The notes: generated by a model from the sequence alone, not told the origin. DNA of 36,283 bases from Oscillospiraceae bacterium (GCA_015063855.1 SVTI01000015.1:1-36283), one strand, 5' to 3'. Positions 7,789-17,867 are shown, counted from the stretch's first letter. Numbers and translations: made by a program.

Positions 7789-10700
7789 TTACAAAACCAT
7801 TTTTCCTTCGGCATCAAAATAGTAATAACCTTTCGCAAATCCGTAAGGATTGTTGGATTCGATATACATGTTTGCATCAGCATACATTTTACCGCTACTT
7901 GCATTGAACAGATAATAATAATCTCCAATTTTCTGTAAACCTTTAAGTCTCTGAAGATTTACATAGTATACGGTATAACCATCATAAGTTGCAAAACCGT
8001 CCTTTACGATTCGGCCTTCGGAATCAAAGTTGTAATAACCACCAACTCCGTTAAAGGTCTTAGCAAGAGAGTTAGATACCCATACAGTAGTATTTCTGTA
8101 CAAGATACCGTTGCTCTTTGCATAATAGTATTCACCGTCAAGCTCGTAAACACCGCCCTTTTGAATAAATCCGTCTATTGTGAAGTAAAGATTGCCGTTT
8201 TCTTCGATAACCTTCTTTTCGCCGTTTTCAAGATCAGGGATATACATAGACCCGTCAGCTTGGAAGTAATAATAACCATTTGCAAAACCATAATCCTTAG
8301 CACCGCTAACCCACATGGTTGCATCTGCATACATAGTACCGCTGACATCATTAAACAGATAGTATTTATCTTCAATTTTCTGGAAGCCCTTTAATTTCTG
8401 AAGATCTACAAGGTAATAGGTATACTCAGGACCGGATACAAAACCATCCTTAACGATTTTACCGTCGTTATTAAATCTGAAATATCCTCCCACACCGTTA
8501 AAGATTTCTGCGAGACTGTTTGTTACCCAAACGGTTATATTTCTGTAAAGAGTACCGTCGGTCTTAGCATAATAGTAATCACCATCAAGCTCGTAAAGAC
8601 CTCCCTTCTGCACAAAACCGTCTACAGTAAAGTAAAGGTTGCCGTTTTCTTCAATAACCTTCTTTTCGCCGTTTACAAGATCAGGGATATACATCTTGCC
8701 ATCAGGATTGAAGTAATAATAACCACTGTTAAGTCCGTAACCATTACTTCCACCTACCCACATTGTGGCATCGGTATACATAGTTCCACTACTCGAATTA
8801 AAGAGATAGTAGTCATCTCCGATTTTTGTGAAGCCCTTAACAAGTTCTGTATCGATTCTGTAATATGTATAACCATTTTGAGCTTCTACAAATCCGGTCT
8901 TGATCATCTTAGATTCAATATCAAACTTATAATAACCCTTTACGAGAAGATCATTAGTAACGCTTGTCCAATATACCTCATTATTTGCAAGAATACCAGT
9001 TCCCTTAGCGTAATAGTAGTCACCGTATACCTCAAAGAGACCGTTCTTCTGCATCACATTATCAATATAAAGATAATAATTACCGTTCTCGTATTTGATT
9101 TCTTTTTTACCATTTTCAAGATCGGGAACATACATTGAACCATCTGCCTGGAAATAATATGTACCTGTTGAAATACCGTAGCTGTTTGAACCAACCCACA
9201 TATTTGCATCAAAATACATTCTTCCGTTGGCGGAGTTGAACATATAGTATTTATCGCCAACCTTGGTAAAGCCCTTGGCTTTTACATAGTTTTCAAGATA
9301 ATAAGTATTACCGTTTGCTGTAATAAATCCATTTGCTACAATGTATCCATTCTCATCGCACCAGTAAGCACCTGTTTCAAGACCGCCCATAGAATCAAGG
9401 GAGGTTGAAACATAACAGCTAGCGTTAATAAGAACCTTACCCATTGTGGTACAGAAGATTTTTCCGTTTTCTACATCTACTACACCATAGGTGATATTAC
9501 CGTTTTCATCACACCAGTAAAGTGCACCATTATATGTAATGAATCCGTTACATGTACCCTGAACCGCACCGGTAACCTCGTCAAAGTGATACCAGATAGC
9601 AGGCTTGGAGGTATAGATTACGGGAGAATCACCGTAACATACGTAACCATTGTGATTAACGTAAATCGTTCCCTCTTCAAGCTCACACCATCTTGAAACA
9701 AGATGTCTGCCTGCAAAATAATATCTTACTCCTCCGCTTGTCTTGACAAAAGCACCGCGGACAAGTACACCGTTTTCATCAAAGGTATATTCAAGACCGT
9801 CTACCTCATACTTACCTGTAACCATGGTAAGATCATCTTCATTGAAATAGTAGTTGAGATTATCAACGTTCTTCCATCCTGAAGACTTAAGGCCAAATGC
9901 AGAGTAATAAGTCTTACCGTCTTCAACAATGAAACCTGTATACTTTGTCTGACCTTCATTAATTCCGTTTTCACCGAAGTCATAGTAGAAGCCCTCAACC
10001 TGAGAGATACCGGTAGTCTTTACGTTATCAACGTAATATGCATAACCGCCTTCCTCTATATGCCAACCGTTCTTCTGAACCTTAATAAGCTTGTAGGAAT
10101 CTTCAAAGGTTGCATATACGTCGGTAAACCAACCGCCCTTTTCGCTGGGATCATCGGGATTAATAAAGGGATAGAGACCATAGATACCCTGATTATCCAC
10201 CTTGGAAGCAAAGCTGTAAAGTGCAGTTGCTCTCATGTAAATTTTGTAGCTGATTTCACCAATATTAGTAAGCTGAAGTGTTCCTGCATCGGACCAAACA
10301 TCATCACTCTTAGGAGTAAGCTTAATACCACTTACGATAAAGATGGGGTTAGCCATTGCGGGATCGATAGCTGCGGTCTGATCCTTCCATCTGAGGATAA
10401 GCTTAATAGAATTTGTTGCCTCATCCTTTTCAACACCGTCAAGGGTGAAATAATCGTTCACAATAGTAAGTCCGCTTATATCAACATCCACATTAGGATC
10501 AAATGTGATGGTAGGAGTTACTGTAGTAAGAACGCTGATACGTTCAGCAAGCTGCATAAGGAATGTCCATGCAGATGCTCCCTCTACATCGGAACCGGGA
10601 AGCATAGAAATGAGGTCTGACAATTCTGCGGGGATCGGGATTTCTCTCATATCAAGCGCGAAGATATAAGAAGTTACCATATCCTCATTTGTATCGATTG

Positions 10701-13700
10701 CTGTATAAGTGAGTGCATCACTTGTTGTAGAGTTAGAAACCTGACGATCCCATGCAAATAAGCGGTCACCGCCTGTTGCCTGATCAAAGTCAAAGGTTGC
10801 TTCACCCTGATTATAAAGGTTGATGTTTGCAAAAACACTAACCTCATTATTATTTGCAAGAGAAGCTGTTACTTTAACTACCTTTACAGATATATTTTCT
10901 TTTGCGGTAAATGCAAGACCGTTTACACTGCCTGCTGCTGTATTTCCAAGAGTAAATACAACATCTGCAGCAGTAAAGGCAACATCCTTACCCTGGTAGG
11001 AAAGCATCACAGGAAGCTCTACAGACTGTCCGTAAACAGCCGCAATGTTTGTGTTCTTGAAATAAATATTGTCGGGGTAGATAACTTCAAAGGTCTTAGT
11101 ACCAACAGATACTCCATCGATCATAAGATTTACATTGAAGCTACCAACAGCCTTAGCAGTGATAACACCGTCAGCTGTAATAGAAGCCTTATCTTCATCA
11201 GATACCTCGAAGTATGCACCTTCGGGAATATCTGCAGCATTACCTGTTGCACTTACACCGGAGGCAGTAGCCTTAAGAGAAGCACCAACAGTAAGATAGT
11301 TTGTCTCAGCTTCAACAACAGCATGATCAAATGCTGTAGAGCTGGGGGCTGTAGAAACCATCAACAAGGATGTTGCAACAGAACGCTGAATACCGTCGGA
11401 GGGGCTGTTTACTACAGAAAGCTCTTCATCGCCTTCCTGTCTTGCAACAAATGTAGTAGATCCACCACCGTCAAGGTTAATTGCCTGAACACATCCTGCA
11501 TCAAACATGATCTGTGCAATTTCTTCCATTGAACCACCGCAGGAGAAGGGCTCCTGACGACCGTCAAGCACCATAAATACAACCTTACCTGTACCTGTGA
11601 TACCAACTGCAGTTCTGGAAGCTCTGGAGGTATAATAATTGCTTGTACCGGTAATGAGGATCTCTCCGTCTTTGATAAGAGTCGAACCGAAGCCTGCTAT
11701 ACCTTCACGAACCTGACCTCTGTAAATGTTATTATATTCTTCAGTTGTTGCGATAACGGGTGTACCGTCATTAAGTATACCGAAGAAGCCGTTATTATTA
11801 ATACTATGATATTCCTTGCCGTTCATAACAAGAAGACCACCGGGCTCACCTGTCTGCATATTAAACGCAGCACCGTTAGTAGAAGCGATAACCTTGTAGT
11901 TCTCGATATAATCGGTACTTGCAGGATCACCATATCTGTCCTGAGCAGCATTGGCCTGATCAAGAACTCTTGCCATCTTCCAGCCATGCTCGGGATAAGT
12001 ATCGTTATAGTTTGCAAATACATGTACATCATCTCTTGTGATGTCACCTGTTGCGAGGTAGTAAACCATCTGCTTACCGTCAGCAGAGGTTGCATAGTTA
12101 ATCTTCTGGGTAATACCGGGAGCGAGAACGGATGTGGTAGATGAGAATACCTCATAATAATCGTTCTCAATCTTATCTACATAGTCACCTGCAAGCTTAC
12201 ATAAATAATCAGCAAAAGCGTAGCAGGAAGCTTTTCTTAAAGTAACAACATCATCAGTCTTAAATTCTTCAGTTGATTCAAGAGTAGTAACAACGCTGTT
12301 CTTTACATAAGCATTATATATTGCTTCACGAACATCAATTCTTGTAGAAACACCACCAAGTCTGTTCTTAAGGAAGAAGTCAGCACGGTCTGTATCATTA
12401 AGCTCGGAAGTATAATAGTTTTCGAATATAGAGGTGATAGTTCCCATCTCATATTCAGCAGAATAGAGCTGCTTCATAATGTAGACAGAATCCAAGTCAC
12501 CCTGAATATCCTGAATACCAAAGCCGCTGACGCCTTCAACATCAAGACCAAGGTAATTCTCCTTGATATATGTTACATTTTCTTCAAATGTATTACCGGA
12601 AGGAAGACCAAAGGTATCGGTACATATAATAAGGTCAACAAGGTCACCTGTCCAACCACCAACATCAGCGTGATTCTGGCTTGACTTATTGGTATAAGTG
12701 ATATCCATTGTACCAAAGACATGTCCGATATCAGCTAAATCGCCGTTAGGAAGAATTAACTCTTCGATATTCTTAAGAGCACTGATCTTAAGCATATCGT
12801 CAATGCTTTCAGCAGTTGCATTGATTTCATCTTCAGATCTTGCAACGAATTCAGCAAAGCCCTTATCCTCGTAGCCTGCCATGATATTCCATGAACCGGA
12901 ATTATATCTTTCTACACCGGTACGGATGTACTTAATTACGAGAGAAGCAGGATCCTTACCGGGATTCTGGACAACATACTGCTGTGCAAGCTCTTCAAGA
13001 AGTACAAGATTTTCAAGTAATTCATCATAAGTTTCGATCTTAGGCTCGTCAAGCTTGGGAATTTCAACATAAGTAGAATATGCACAACGTGTACATGTTT
13101 CGTAAGCTTCCCAACCAACACTTGTATAGGTAGGATTCTTAGCTTCGACCTGAACAATATTGTGTCCAAGCTCAGGTATTACTTCAACGCCTTCTGTTAC
13201 CTTACCGCATACAGTACAAATATAACCCTCTGTAGTACCGGCCTGTTCACAGAACGCGGGCTCTTCTTCGACATATACCTCAGTATGACCAAGAGCCGCT
13301 ACAATAGTCTGAGGAATAAGAACCAGTCCACATACTTCACAATGTGCACCCTGAGTGTAACCAACAGTATCGCATGTAGGATCAAGTGCTTCATCGATCA
13401 CTACGCTATGACCGGTAGAGCTGATTTCACTCTGAGCAATGAGAACCTCATTACATACAGAACAGTGCTTACCTTCTGTGAGACCGGGATTTGTACAGGT
13501 AGGAGCTACTGCCGCATCTATTACTTCGGTATGTCCAAGTGCGTCAACTACTGTCTGTGCAACAAGAACCTTAGAACATACAGAACAATGTTTACCTTCT
13601 GTAAGACCTGTTTCAGTACAGTTAGGCTCTACTGCAGCATCTATTACTTCAGTATGTCCGAGTGAATCGATAACATTCTGAGCTACGAGAACCTCATTAC

Positions 13701-16700
13701 ATACAGAACAGTGCTTACCTTCTGTGAGACCTGTGTTTACACAGTCGGGAGCAACAGCTTCATCAACAACCTCGGTATGACCGAGTGAGGGAATCACATA
13801 CTGAACAAGAAGTACTGTTCCGCATACACTGCAGTGATTACCTTCTGTAAGACCTGTTTCGGTACAGGTAGGCTCTACCGATTCATCTATTACAATTGTA
13901 TGACCAAGTGCATTAACATAATCTGAAATATATGTATTACCACAATGACATACATAAGTAGTATAACCCTTATCTGTACATGTAGGATCAGTAACCGTTG
14001 CATCATAGCTATGACCGAGAGCATCAACTACTGTCTGAGCTACAAGAACTTCATCACATACAGAACAGTGCTTACCTTCTGTAAGACCTGTTTCGGTACA
14101 GGTAGGCTCTACTGCTGCATCAATAACTTCGGTATGACCGAGAGCAGGAAGAATCTGATAATCCTCGGTATAATCACAACGTGAGCAATAGCTACCCGCA
14201 GACATACCGTTTTCGGTACAAGTAGGAAGCTCTGCATCCTCATGAATCATATCATGACCGAGCTTAGAAACTGTTTTTGTTTCTGTATAATCACATACTG
14301 TACAGCTATAAAGCTTTACACCATCGCTTGTACAGTCGGGAGCTTCTGTAATAACACCTTCATCAAGAGCGTGACCTGCAGCATCAACTACTGTCTGAGC
14401 TACAGTTACAGTACCACATACAGAACAGTGCTTACCCTCTGTAAGACCTGTTTCAGTACAAGTAGGTGCTACCGCTGCATCGATAACCTCTGTATGACCG
14501 AGTTCGGTAACAGAATCATCGGTGTATGTATGACCACATACTGAACAAGTATAGGTAGTATATCCTTCTGTGGTACAGCTGGGAGGTGTAACCACTGCAT
14601 CGTAAGAGTGACCGTTTGCAGCAACGATTTCCTGCGCAACAAGAGTCTCGCCACATACGGAACAATGAGAACCTTCCGTAAGACCTGTTGCGGTACATGT
14701 AGGCTCTACTGCTGCATCAGTTACAGAAGTATGACCGAGCGCTTCAACAACATTCTGTGCAACAAGAACAACGGAACATACAGAACAGTGGGAACCTTCT
14801 GTAAGACCTGTTGCGGTACATGTAGGTGCTACTGCTGCATCAGTTACAGAAGTATGTCCGAGTGCGTCAACTACCTCCTGCGCTACAAGAACTTCAGAAC
14901 ATACAGAACAGTGGGAACCTTCTGTAAGGCCTGTTGCGGTACATGTAGGTGCCACTGCTGCATCTGTTACGGAAGTATGACCGAGTGCATCAACAACAGT
15001 CTGTGCAGTGAGAACCACATTACATACAGAACAGTGAGAACCTTCTGTAAGACCTGTTGCGGTACATGTAGGTGCTACTGCTGCATCGGTTACAGAAGTA
15101 TGACCTTTAGCGGGAATAGTAGACTGTGCTACGTATTCAATATTACAAATACTACAGTATTCTCTGTTAGTAAGACCTGTTGCGGTACATGTAGGTGCTA
15201 CTGCCCCTTCTGCTACCATGTTATGAGAACAAGGAGCCCATGAGCCGTTTGAATATGTATAAAGATTTTTAACTGCATTTGTGCTTGTATAAGAACCGTC
15301 TGCATTCAAGAGCCTTGCGGGAGAAACAGCAAGATCAAAATAAATAGGTTTCTTATTGACACCGTCGTGATTAGCCTGCTGAGTAACAGTAGCAGTACCG
15401 GGAGCACCGGTAAGAATCTTACCGTTACCGTTACTTGTTACATTAGCGCCACCCTCAGTTGTATAAAGATAACCCTTGGAAGCATCAACCAAGCCGTCAA
15501 CAACTACCTTAGCGTCAACAAGATCAGCCGCGCTACGGGTGTACTTTTTACCGGGAGCATTGGGATGTACGAACAACTGTCTGTTAATAGAACCGACAAA
15601 TGTATATCCGTCAGCAACCCACTGATCTCTGTCGTATACATATACGCTTACACCGGTACCAACTACACACTTTGCACCTTCAGCAACGTATACCTCAGAA
15701 CCGGGAATGAATGCCATATCCTGATTAAGGGTAATACTACCGCTGTTAACATTGGCTGTTAAGTTAGCAGTAAGAGGAAGCTCAAAGTTTGTTGATTTAA
15801 TAGTAGTAGAGCCTAAAAGACCAAGCTTCATAGAAACGGTAAGAGGATCTACTTTGATATCACCGTTAATATCAATAATAAGGCGGTCGGTATTTTCATC
15901 ATAATCCTTAACTACATTACCGGAAATAATGTTAAACATAGATTTAGATGTACCAATGAAAGGAACCTCGGAGCCCTGGATACCGATAATTGAAATATTA
16001 ACACACATGTATCCATACTCGACAGCACCTGCCTCAAGTGTCAAAGGAACTTCAACATTCTGAACAAAATAGTTGTTGAAGGGGAATACCTGTTCATCAT
16101 CTGCCATCTTTGTGGTAACATCACCGCCACGCCATCCGGCAACGCTGAAATGCTCATAAACAGTTGCTCCGTTTTTCGCAACAACACTACCGGAGCCTGT
16201 GATATAACCCCAAACATAAATCTTTGCACCGTTGTTTACGGTAATAGTACTACCGGAATTCATGTTAATAAAGCCGAGAGCACCGATCGCAAAACCGGCA
16301 TATTCGCCGCCTGCCTGCTGTGTACCTGACACACTGATTGCACCGTTTACAGTTATATTTGCACCGGCTGCCATATTAAGTGTGCGGTATGCAGAAATTT
16401 TGGGTTCGTTTGCCCATACGTTATTGGGAACGGTAGTTGTAGAGGGTTTTGTTGTACAAAGTGTATTGGCTGCATCATAAGGAACAAGCAGTGTTACACC
16501 TGCCGGAACTGTATAGTTACCTGCAGGAAGTGTAGAATTGTTCGCAAGAATCATAACACCGCCGTTAGCAGCGCTTGCAGCATCGGTAAAGGATTCATAA
16601 ATATAATCGCCAACCTGCCAGATAGGTGCAGAGGAGCTGTTTGAGAACAACGCCTTAAGTGTAGTATCACCTGCAAGTGTTGTACTGTAGGTAGGATTTG

Positions 16701-17676
16701 TAGTGAGAATCTTATTATCTGCATCGATCCAAGCAACAAAAACATTACCTGATGCAGGAGCAGCTACAAAATTAGTTGCAGCTTCGGTAGGAATATCTGC
16801 TACCGTACTGCCGCTTGTTACTGCAGTACCGTTAACTGTAACAGAACCGAGAGAAGAATCGAAATTAACGGTTGCATCAGCAGTTTCAGCAACATCAACA
16901 AAAGAAATGTTTGTAAGCGTGAGAGTTACTGTAGTTCCACTGAATCCGGATTTGGATTGGATCGTCTCGTTTGCTGTAGCACCTGCCGCCAATACATATT
17001 CTTTTGTACCGGTGGTTGAACCAAAGGAATGACTGTTAGCAGAAGAAATGTTAAAAGTAAAGATAAGCTTTTTTGTCACATTTGCCTTATTGGTAAAGGT
17101 AATGTTATTAGTTGTTTTACTGAAAAGGCTTCCCTTCGCAGTGATGGTTACTGTACCATTTGAATTAGAACCGGAGCCTTTGTCGTCAGTAATAGTCAAA
17201 AGACCATCAAATAGGCTTAAATTGGTTGCGATAGCCATAGGAACATTCATATCTCTTTCGCTGAGAGCAGTAGCAAAGGATACAAATACCTTTACATTCT
17301 CAGCAAGATACTGAAGAGCTTCTGTCGAAAGGTCCTCTGTCATTTGCTGCTCGAGAACCGCAACGTCATAAACCGCCATCTGAACCATGTCCTGATCCAT
17401 CTTGTAAACAAGATCATAGGCCTCTGATTCAGTAACATCCGCGGAACCCAAATACTCTTCAAGAAGGTCGCCCATCTTCTGAGCGTAGAATTCCATGTTT
17501 TCGGTCATCTCGACATCACCGATAGTTATATCGGGTACGGACACCTGAACATTTTCGTCATTTAAAACAATATCTTCGTACGATGTGGCGGTGTCAGAGG
17601 CAAATGCCGAAAAAGGCACCATCGACACAAGCATACAAAGTACCATTACAAATGACAGCACGCGCTTTGTGTTCAT
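7789..17676 (-). CDS. Giant secreted phosphodiester-glycosidase (NAGPA-like) protein with Cys/His-repeat stalk and cell-wall-binding repeats
   Basis: A 3295-aa exported protein. Order: signal peptide (1-26, cut after AFA); a short helical region; beta-rich adhesin-like sequence (about 170-810, with an InlB-type segment near 270-340); 18 Cys/His repeats of about 41 aa (815-1541); a helical module of unrecognised family with GTMDI, NHADVGGW and TGDLVDL (near 1650-1675); a NAGPA-like phosphodiester glycosidase domain (COG4632/EpsL-like, about 1860-2110, with GFFGILNDGTP, FMVLDGRQEPFSCGGS and INLDGGGSTTF); a BIG2-like domain (about 2115-2200); an unknown beta domain; and Tyr/Trp-rich choline-binding-type repeats to the end (about 2535-3295). 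It should act outside the cell, held on the wall, cutting a sugar-1-phosphodiester; the substrate is unknown. RBS AAAGGAG precedes ATG by 7 bases. A paralogue lies at 19515-24860. Confidence 0.88.
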   Translation of the reverse strand: MNTKRVLSFVMVLCMLVSMVPFSAFASDTATSYEDIVLNDENVQVSVPDITIGDVEMTENMEFYAQKMGDLLEEYLGSADVTESEAYDLVYKMDQDMVQMAVYDVAVLEQQMTEDLSTEALQYLAENVKVFVSFATALSERDMNVPMAIATNLSLFDGLLTITDDKGSGSNSNGTVTITAKGSLFSKTTNNITFTNKANVTKKLIFTFNISSANSHSFGSTTGTKEYVLAAGATANETIQSKSGFSGTTVTLTLTNISFVDVAETADATVNFDSSLGSVTVNGTAVTSGSTVADIPTEAATNFVAAPASGNVFVAWIDADNKILTTNPTYSTTLAGDTTLKALFSNSSSAPIWQVGDYIYESFTDAASAANGGVMILANNSTLPAGNYTVPAGVTLLVPYDAANTLCTTKPSTTTVPNNVWANEPKISAYRTLNMAAGANITVNGAISVSGTQQAGGEYAGFAIGALGFINMNSGSTITVNNGAKIYVWGYITGSGSVVAKNGATVYEHFSVAGWRGGDVTTKMADDEQVFPFNNYFVQNVEVPLTLEAGAVEYGYMCVNISIIGIQGSEVPFIGTSKSMFNIISGNVVKDYDENTDRLIIDINGDIKVDPLTVSMKLGLLGSTTIKSTNFELPLTANLTANVNSGSITLNQDMAFIPGSEVYVAEGAKCVVGTGVSVYVYDRDQWVADGYTFVGSINRQLFVHPNAPGKKYTRSAADLVDAKVVVDGLVDASKGYLYTTEGGANVTSNGNGKILTGAPGTATVTQQANHDGVNKKPIYFDLAVSPARLLNADGSYTSTNAVKNLYTYSNGSWAPCSHNMVAEGAVAPTCTATGLTNREYCSICNIEYVAQSTIPAKGHTSVTDAAVAPTCTATGLTEGSHCSVCNVVLTAQTVVDALGHTSVTDAAVAPTCTATGLTEGSHCSVCSEVLVAQEVVDALGHTSVTDAAVAPTCTATGLTEGSHCSVCSVVLVAQNVVEALGHTSVTDAAVEPTCTATGLTEGSHCSVCGETLVAQEIVAANGHSYDAVVTPPSCTTEGYTTYTCSVCGHTYTDDSVTELGHTEVIDAAVAPTCTETGLTEGKHCSVCGTVTVAQTVVDAAGHALDEGVITEAPDCTSDGVKLYSCTVCDYTETKTVSKLGHDMIHEDAELPTCTENGMSAGSYCSRCDYTEDYQILPALGHTEVIDAAVEPTCTETGLTEGKHCSVCDEVLVAQTVVDALGHSYDATVTDPTCTDKGYTTYVCHCGNTYISDYVNALGHTIVIDESVEPTCTETGLTEGNHCSVCGTVLLVQYVIPSLGHTEVVDEAVAPDCVNTGLTEGKHCSVCNEVLVAQNVIDSLGHTEVIDAAVEPNCTETGLTEGKHCSVCSKVLVAQTVVDALGHTEVIDAAVAPTCTNPGLTEGKHCSVCNEVLIAQSEISSTGHSVVIDEALDPTCDTVGYTQGAHCEVCGLVLIPQTIVAALGHTEVYVEEEPAFCEQAGTTEGYICTVCGKVTEGVEVIPELGHNIVQVEAKNPTYTSVGWEAYETCTRCAYSTYVEIPKLDEPKIETYDELLENLVLLEELAQQYVVQNPGKDPASLVIKYIRTGVERYNSGSWNIMAGYEDKGFAEFVARSEDEINATAESIDDMLKISALKNIEELILPNGDLADIGHVFGTMDITYTNKSSQNHADVGGWTGDLVDLIICTDTFGLPSGNTFEENVTYIKENYLGLDVEGVSGFGIQDIQGDLDSVYIMKQLYSAEYEMGTITSIFENYYTSELNDTDRADFFLKNRLGGVSTRIDVREAIYNAYVKNSVVTTLESTEEFKTDDVVTLRKASCYAFADYLCKLAGDYVDKIENDYYEVFSSTTSVLAPGITQKINYATSADGKQMVYYLATGDITRDDVHVFANYNDTYPEHGWKMARVLDQANAAQDRYGDPASTDYIENYKVIASTNGAAFNMQTGEPGGLLVMNGKEYHSINNNGFFGILNDGTPVIATTEEYNNIYRGQVREGIAGFGSTLIKDGEILITGTSNYYTSRASRTAVGITGTGKVVFMVLDGRQEPFSCGGSMEEIAQIMFDAGCVQAINLDGGGSTTFVARQEGDEELSVVNSPSDGIQRSVATSLLMVSTAPSSTAFDHAVVEAETNYLTVGASLKATASGVSATGNAADIPEGAYFEVSDEDKASITADGVITAKAVGSFNVNLMIDGVSVGTKTFEVIYPDNIYFKNTNIAAVYGQSVELPVMLSYQGKDVAFTAADVVFTLGNTAAGSVNGLAFTAKENISVKVVKVTASLANNNEVSVFANINLYNQGEATFDFDQATGGDRLFAWDRQVSNSTTSDALTYTAIDTNEDMVTSYIFALDMREIPIPAELSDLISMLPGSDVEGASAWTFLMQLAERISVLTTVTPTITFDPNVDVDISGLTIVNDYFTLDGVEKDEATNSIKLILRWKDQTAAIDPAMANPIFIVSGIKLTPKSDDVWSDAGTLQLTNIGEISYKIYMRATALYSFASKVDNQGIYGLYPFINPDDPSEKGGWFTDVYATFEDSYKLIKVQKNGWHIEEGGYAYYVDNVKTTGISQVEGFYYDFGENGINEGQTKYTGFIVEDGKTYYSAFGLKSSGWKNVDNLNYYFNEDDLTMVTGKYEVDGLEYTFDENGVLVRGAFVKTSGGVRYYFAGRHLVSRWCELEEGTIYVNHNGYVCYGDSPVIYTSKPAIWYHFDEVTGAVQGTCNGFITYNGALYWCDENGNITYGVVDVENGKIFCTTMGKVLINASCYVSTSLDSMGGLETGAYWCDENGYIVANGFITANGNTYYLENYVKAKGFTKVGDKYYMFNSANGRMYFDANMWVGSNSYGISTGTYYFQADGSMYVPDLENGKKEIKYENGNYYLYIDNVMQKNGLFEVYGDYYYAKGTGILANNEVYWTSVTNDLLVKGYYKFDIESKMIKTGFVEAQNGYTYYRIDTELVKGFTKIGDDYYLFNSSSGTMYTDATMWVGGSNGYGLNSGYYYFNPDGKMYIPDLVNGEKKVIEENGNLYFTVDGFVQKGGLYELDGDYYYAKTDGTLYRNITVWVTNSLAEIFNGVGGYFRFNNDGKIVKDGFVSGPEYTYYLVDLQKLKGFQKIEDKYYLFNDVSGTMYADATMWVSGAKDYGFANGYYYFQADGSMYIPDLENGEKKVIEENGNLYFTIDGFIQKGGVYELDGEYYYAKSNGILYRNTTVWVSNSLAKTFNGVGGYYNFDSEGRIVKDGFATYDGYTVYYVNLQRLKGLQKIGDYYYLFNASSGKMYADANMYIESNNPYGFAKGYYYFDAEGKMVL
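7795..9290 (-). repeat. About 450-bp tandem super-repeats encoding cell-wall-binding modules
   Basis: The C-terminal coding region is built from a unit of about 150 residues that begins with KG(F/L)xKIxDxYYLFN, passes a WVGxxxYG segment and a PDLxNGEKKxIEENGNLYF segment, and ends with KDGF. Four copies start, the last being cut short at the protein end. The second and third copies are close at the DNA level as well (compare 8181-8250 with 8629-8700), pointing to recent duplication or gene conversion. Confidence 0.8.
13046..15240 (-). repeat. 18 tandem Cys/His repeats of about 123 bp
   Basis: Each unit of 38-41 residues follows the pattern G-H-T-x8-P-T-C-x3-G-L-T-E-G-x-H-C-S-V-C-x10-L. Units 2-5 are nearly identical in DNA, while units 6, 8, 9, 11, 16 and 17 differ, so a block has been expanded recently. 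Unit 11 has a shortened C-x-C pair, and unit 18 has Tyr in place of the first Cys. The conserved one His and three Cys per unit suggest metal binding or disulfide bonding; I know of no established function for it. Confidence 0.9.
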
Positions 17677-17726
17677 GTTTTTTCTCCTTTATATAAAATT
17701 TTAAACAAAACTATGCCAATATACAC

Positions 17727-17762
17727 TATTGACAATTAATTATACCATATAATGAGTCAATA
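17727..17762. promoter_or_regulatory. Inverted repeat flanking the giant-gene promoter
   Basis: TATTGAC (17727-17733) and GTCAATA (17756-17762) form a 7-bp inverted repeat whose arms are 29 bases apart centre to centre and straddle the -10 box. The spacing is close to three helical turns, as expected for a dimeric or looping regulator. No regulator gene is adjacent. Confidence 0.35.
17739..17747 (-). promoter_or_regulatory. Extended -10 promoter of the giant gene
   Basis: The minus strand reads TGGTATAAT: a consensus -10 with the TGn extension that can replace a good -35. No convincing -35 hexamer lies 16-18 bases upstream. Transcription would start near 17732, giving a leader of about 55 bases before the ATG at 17676. 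Confidence 0.55.
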
Positions 17763-17824
17763 ATCCCTCACTAAATGTAAATTTTAATTAAACAACCATT
17801 TTTATACATAATTTTGTAATTATA

Positions 17825-17857
17825 AGAAAAAAGCTCCGTTGCTATACGCAACAGAGC
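17825..17857 (-). terminator. Terminator after the lipoprotein gene
   Basis: On the minus strand GCTCTGTTGC pairs with GCAACGGAGC (one G-T pair) around a 5-nt loop, followed by TTTTTTCTTAT. It starts about 10 bases after the lipoprotein stop codon and ends the unit that starts at the 28037-28065 promoter. Confidence 0.85.
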
Positions 17858-17867
17858 GTTAAAAATA

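Noticed and set aside
10060..10620. 186-aa plus-strand frame opposite the larger giant gene (also 148 aa at 22098-22544)
   Set aside because: Antisense shadow of conserved coding sequence; the matching positions in the two paralogues give similar shadows, as expected.
13046..15240. Regular repeats that might be mistaken for a CRISPR array
   Set aside because: The units are in-frame coding repeats with no unique spacers, and no cas genes are present.
14608..15243. Long plus-strand open frames (211 aa here, 167 aa at 13162-13665) opposite the stalk repeats
   Set aside because: They are antisense to the Cys/His repeats and stay open only because the repeat lacks stops in that frame; they have no ribosome sites and a low-complexity Cys/Tyr/Arg composition.
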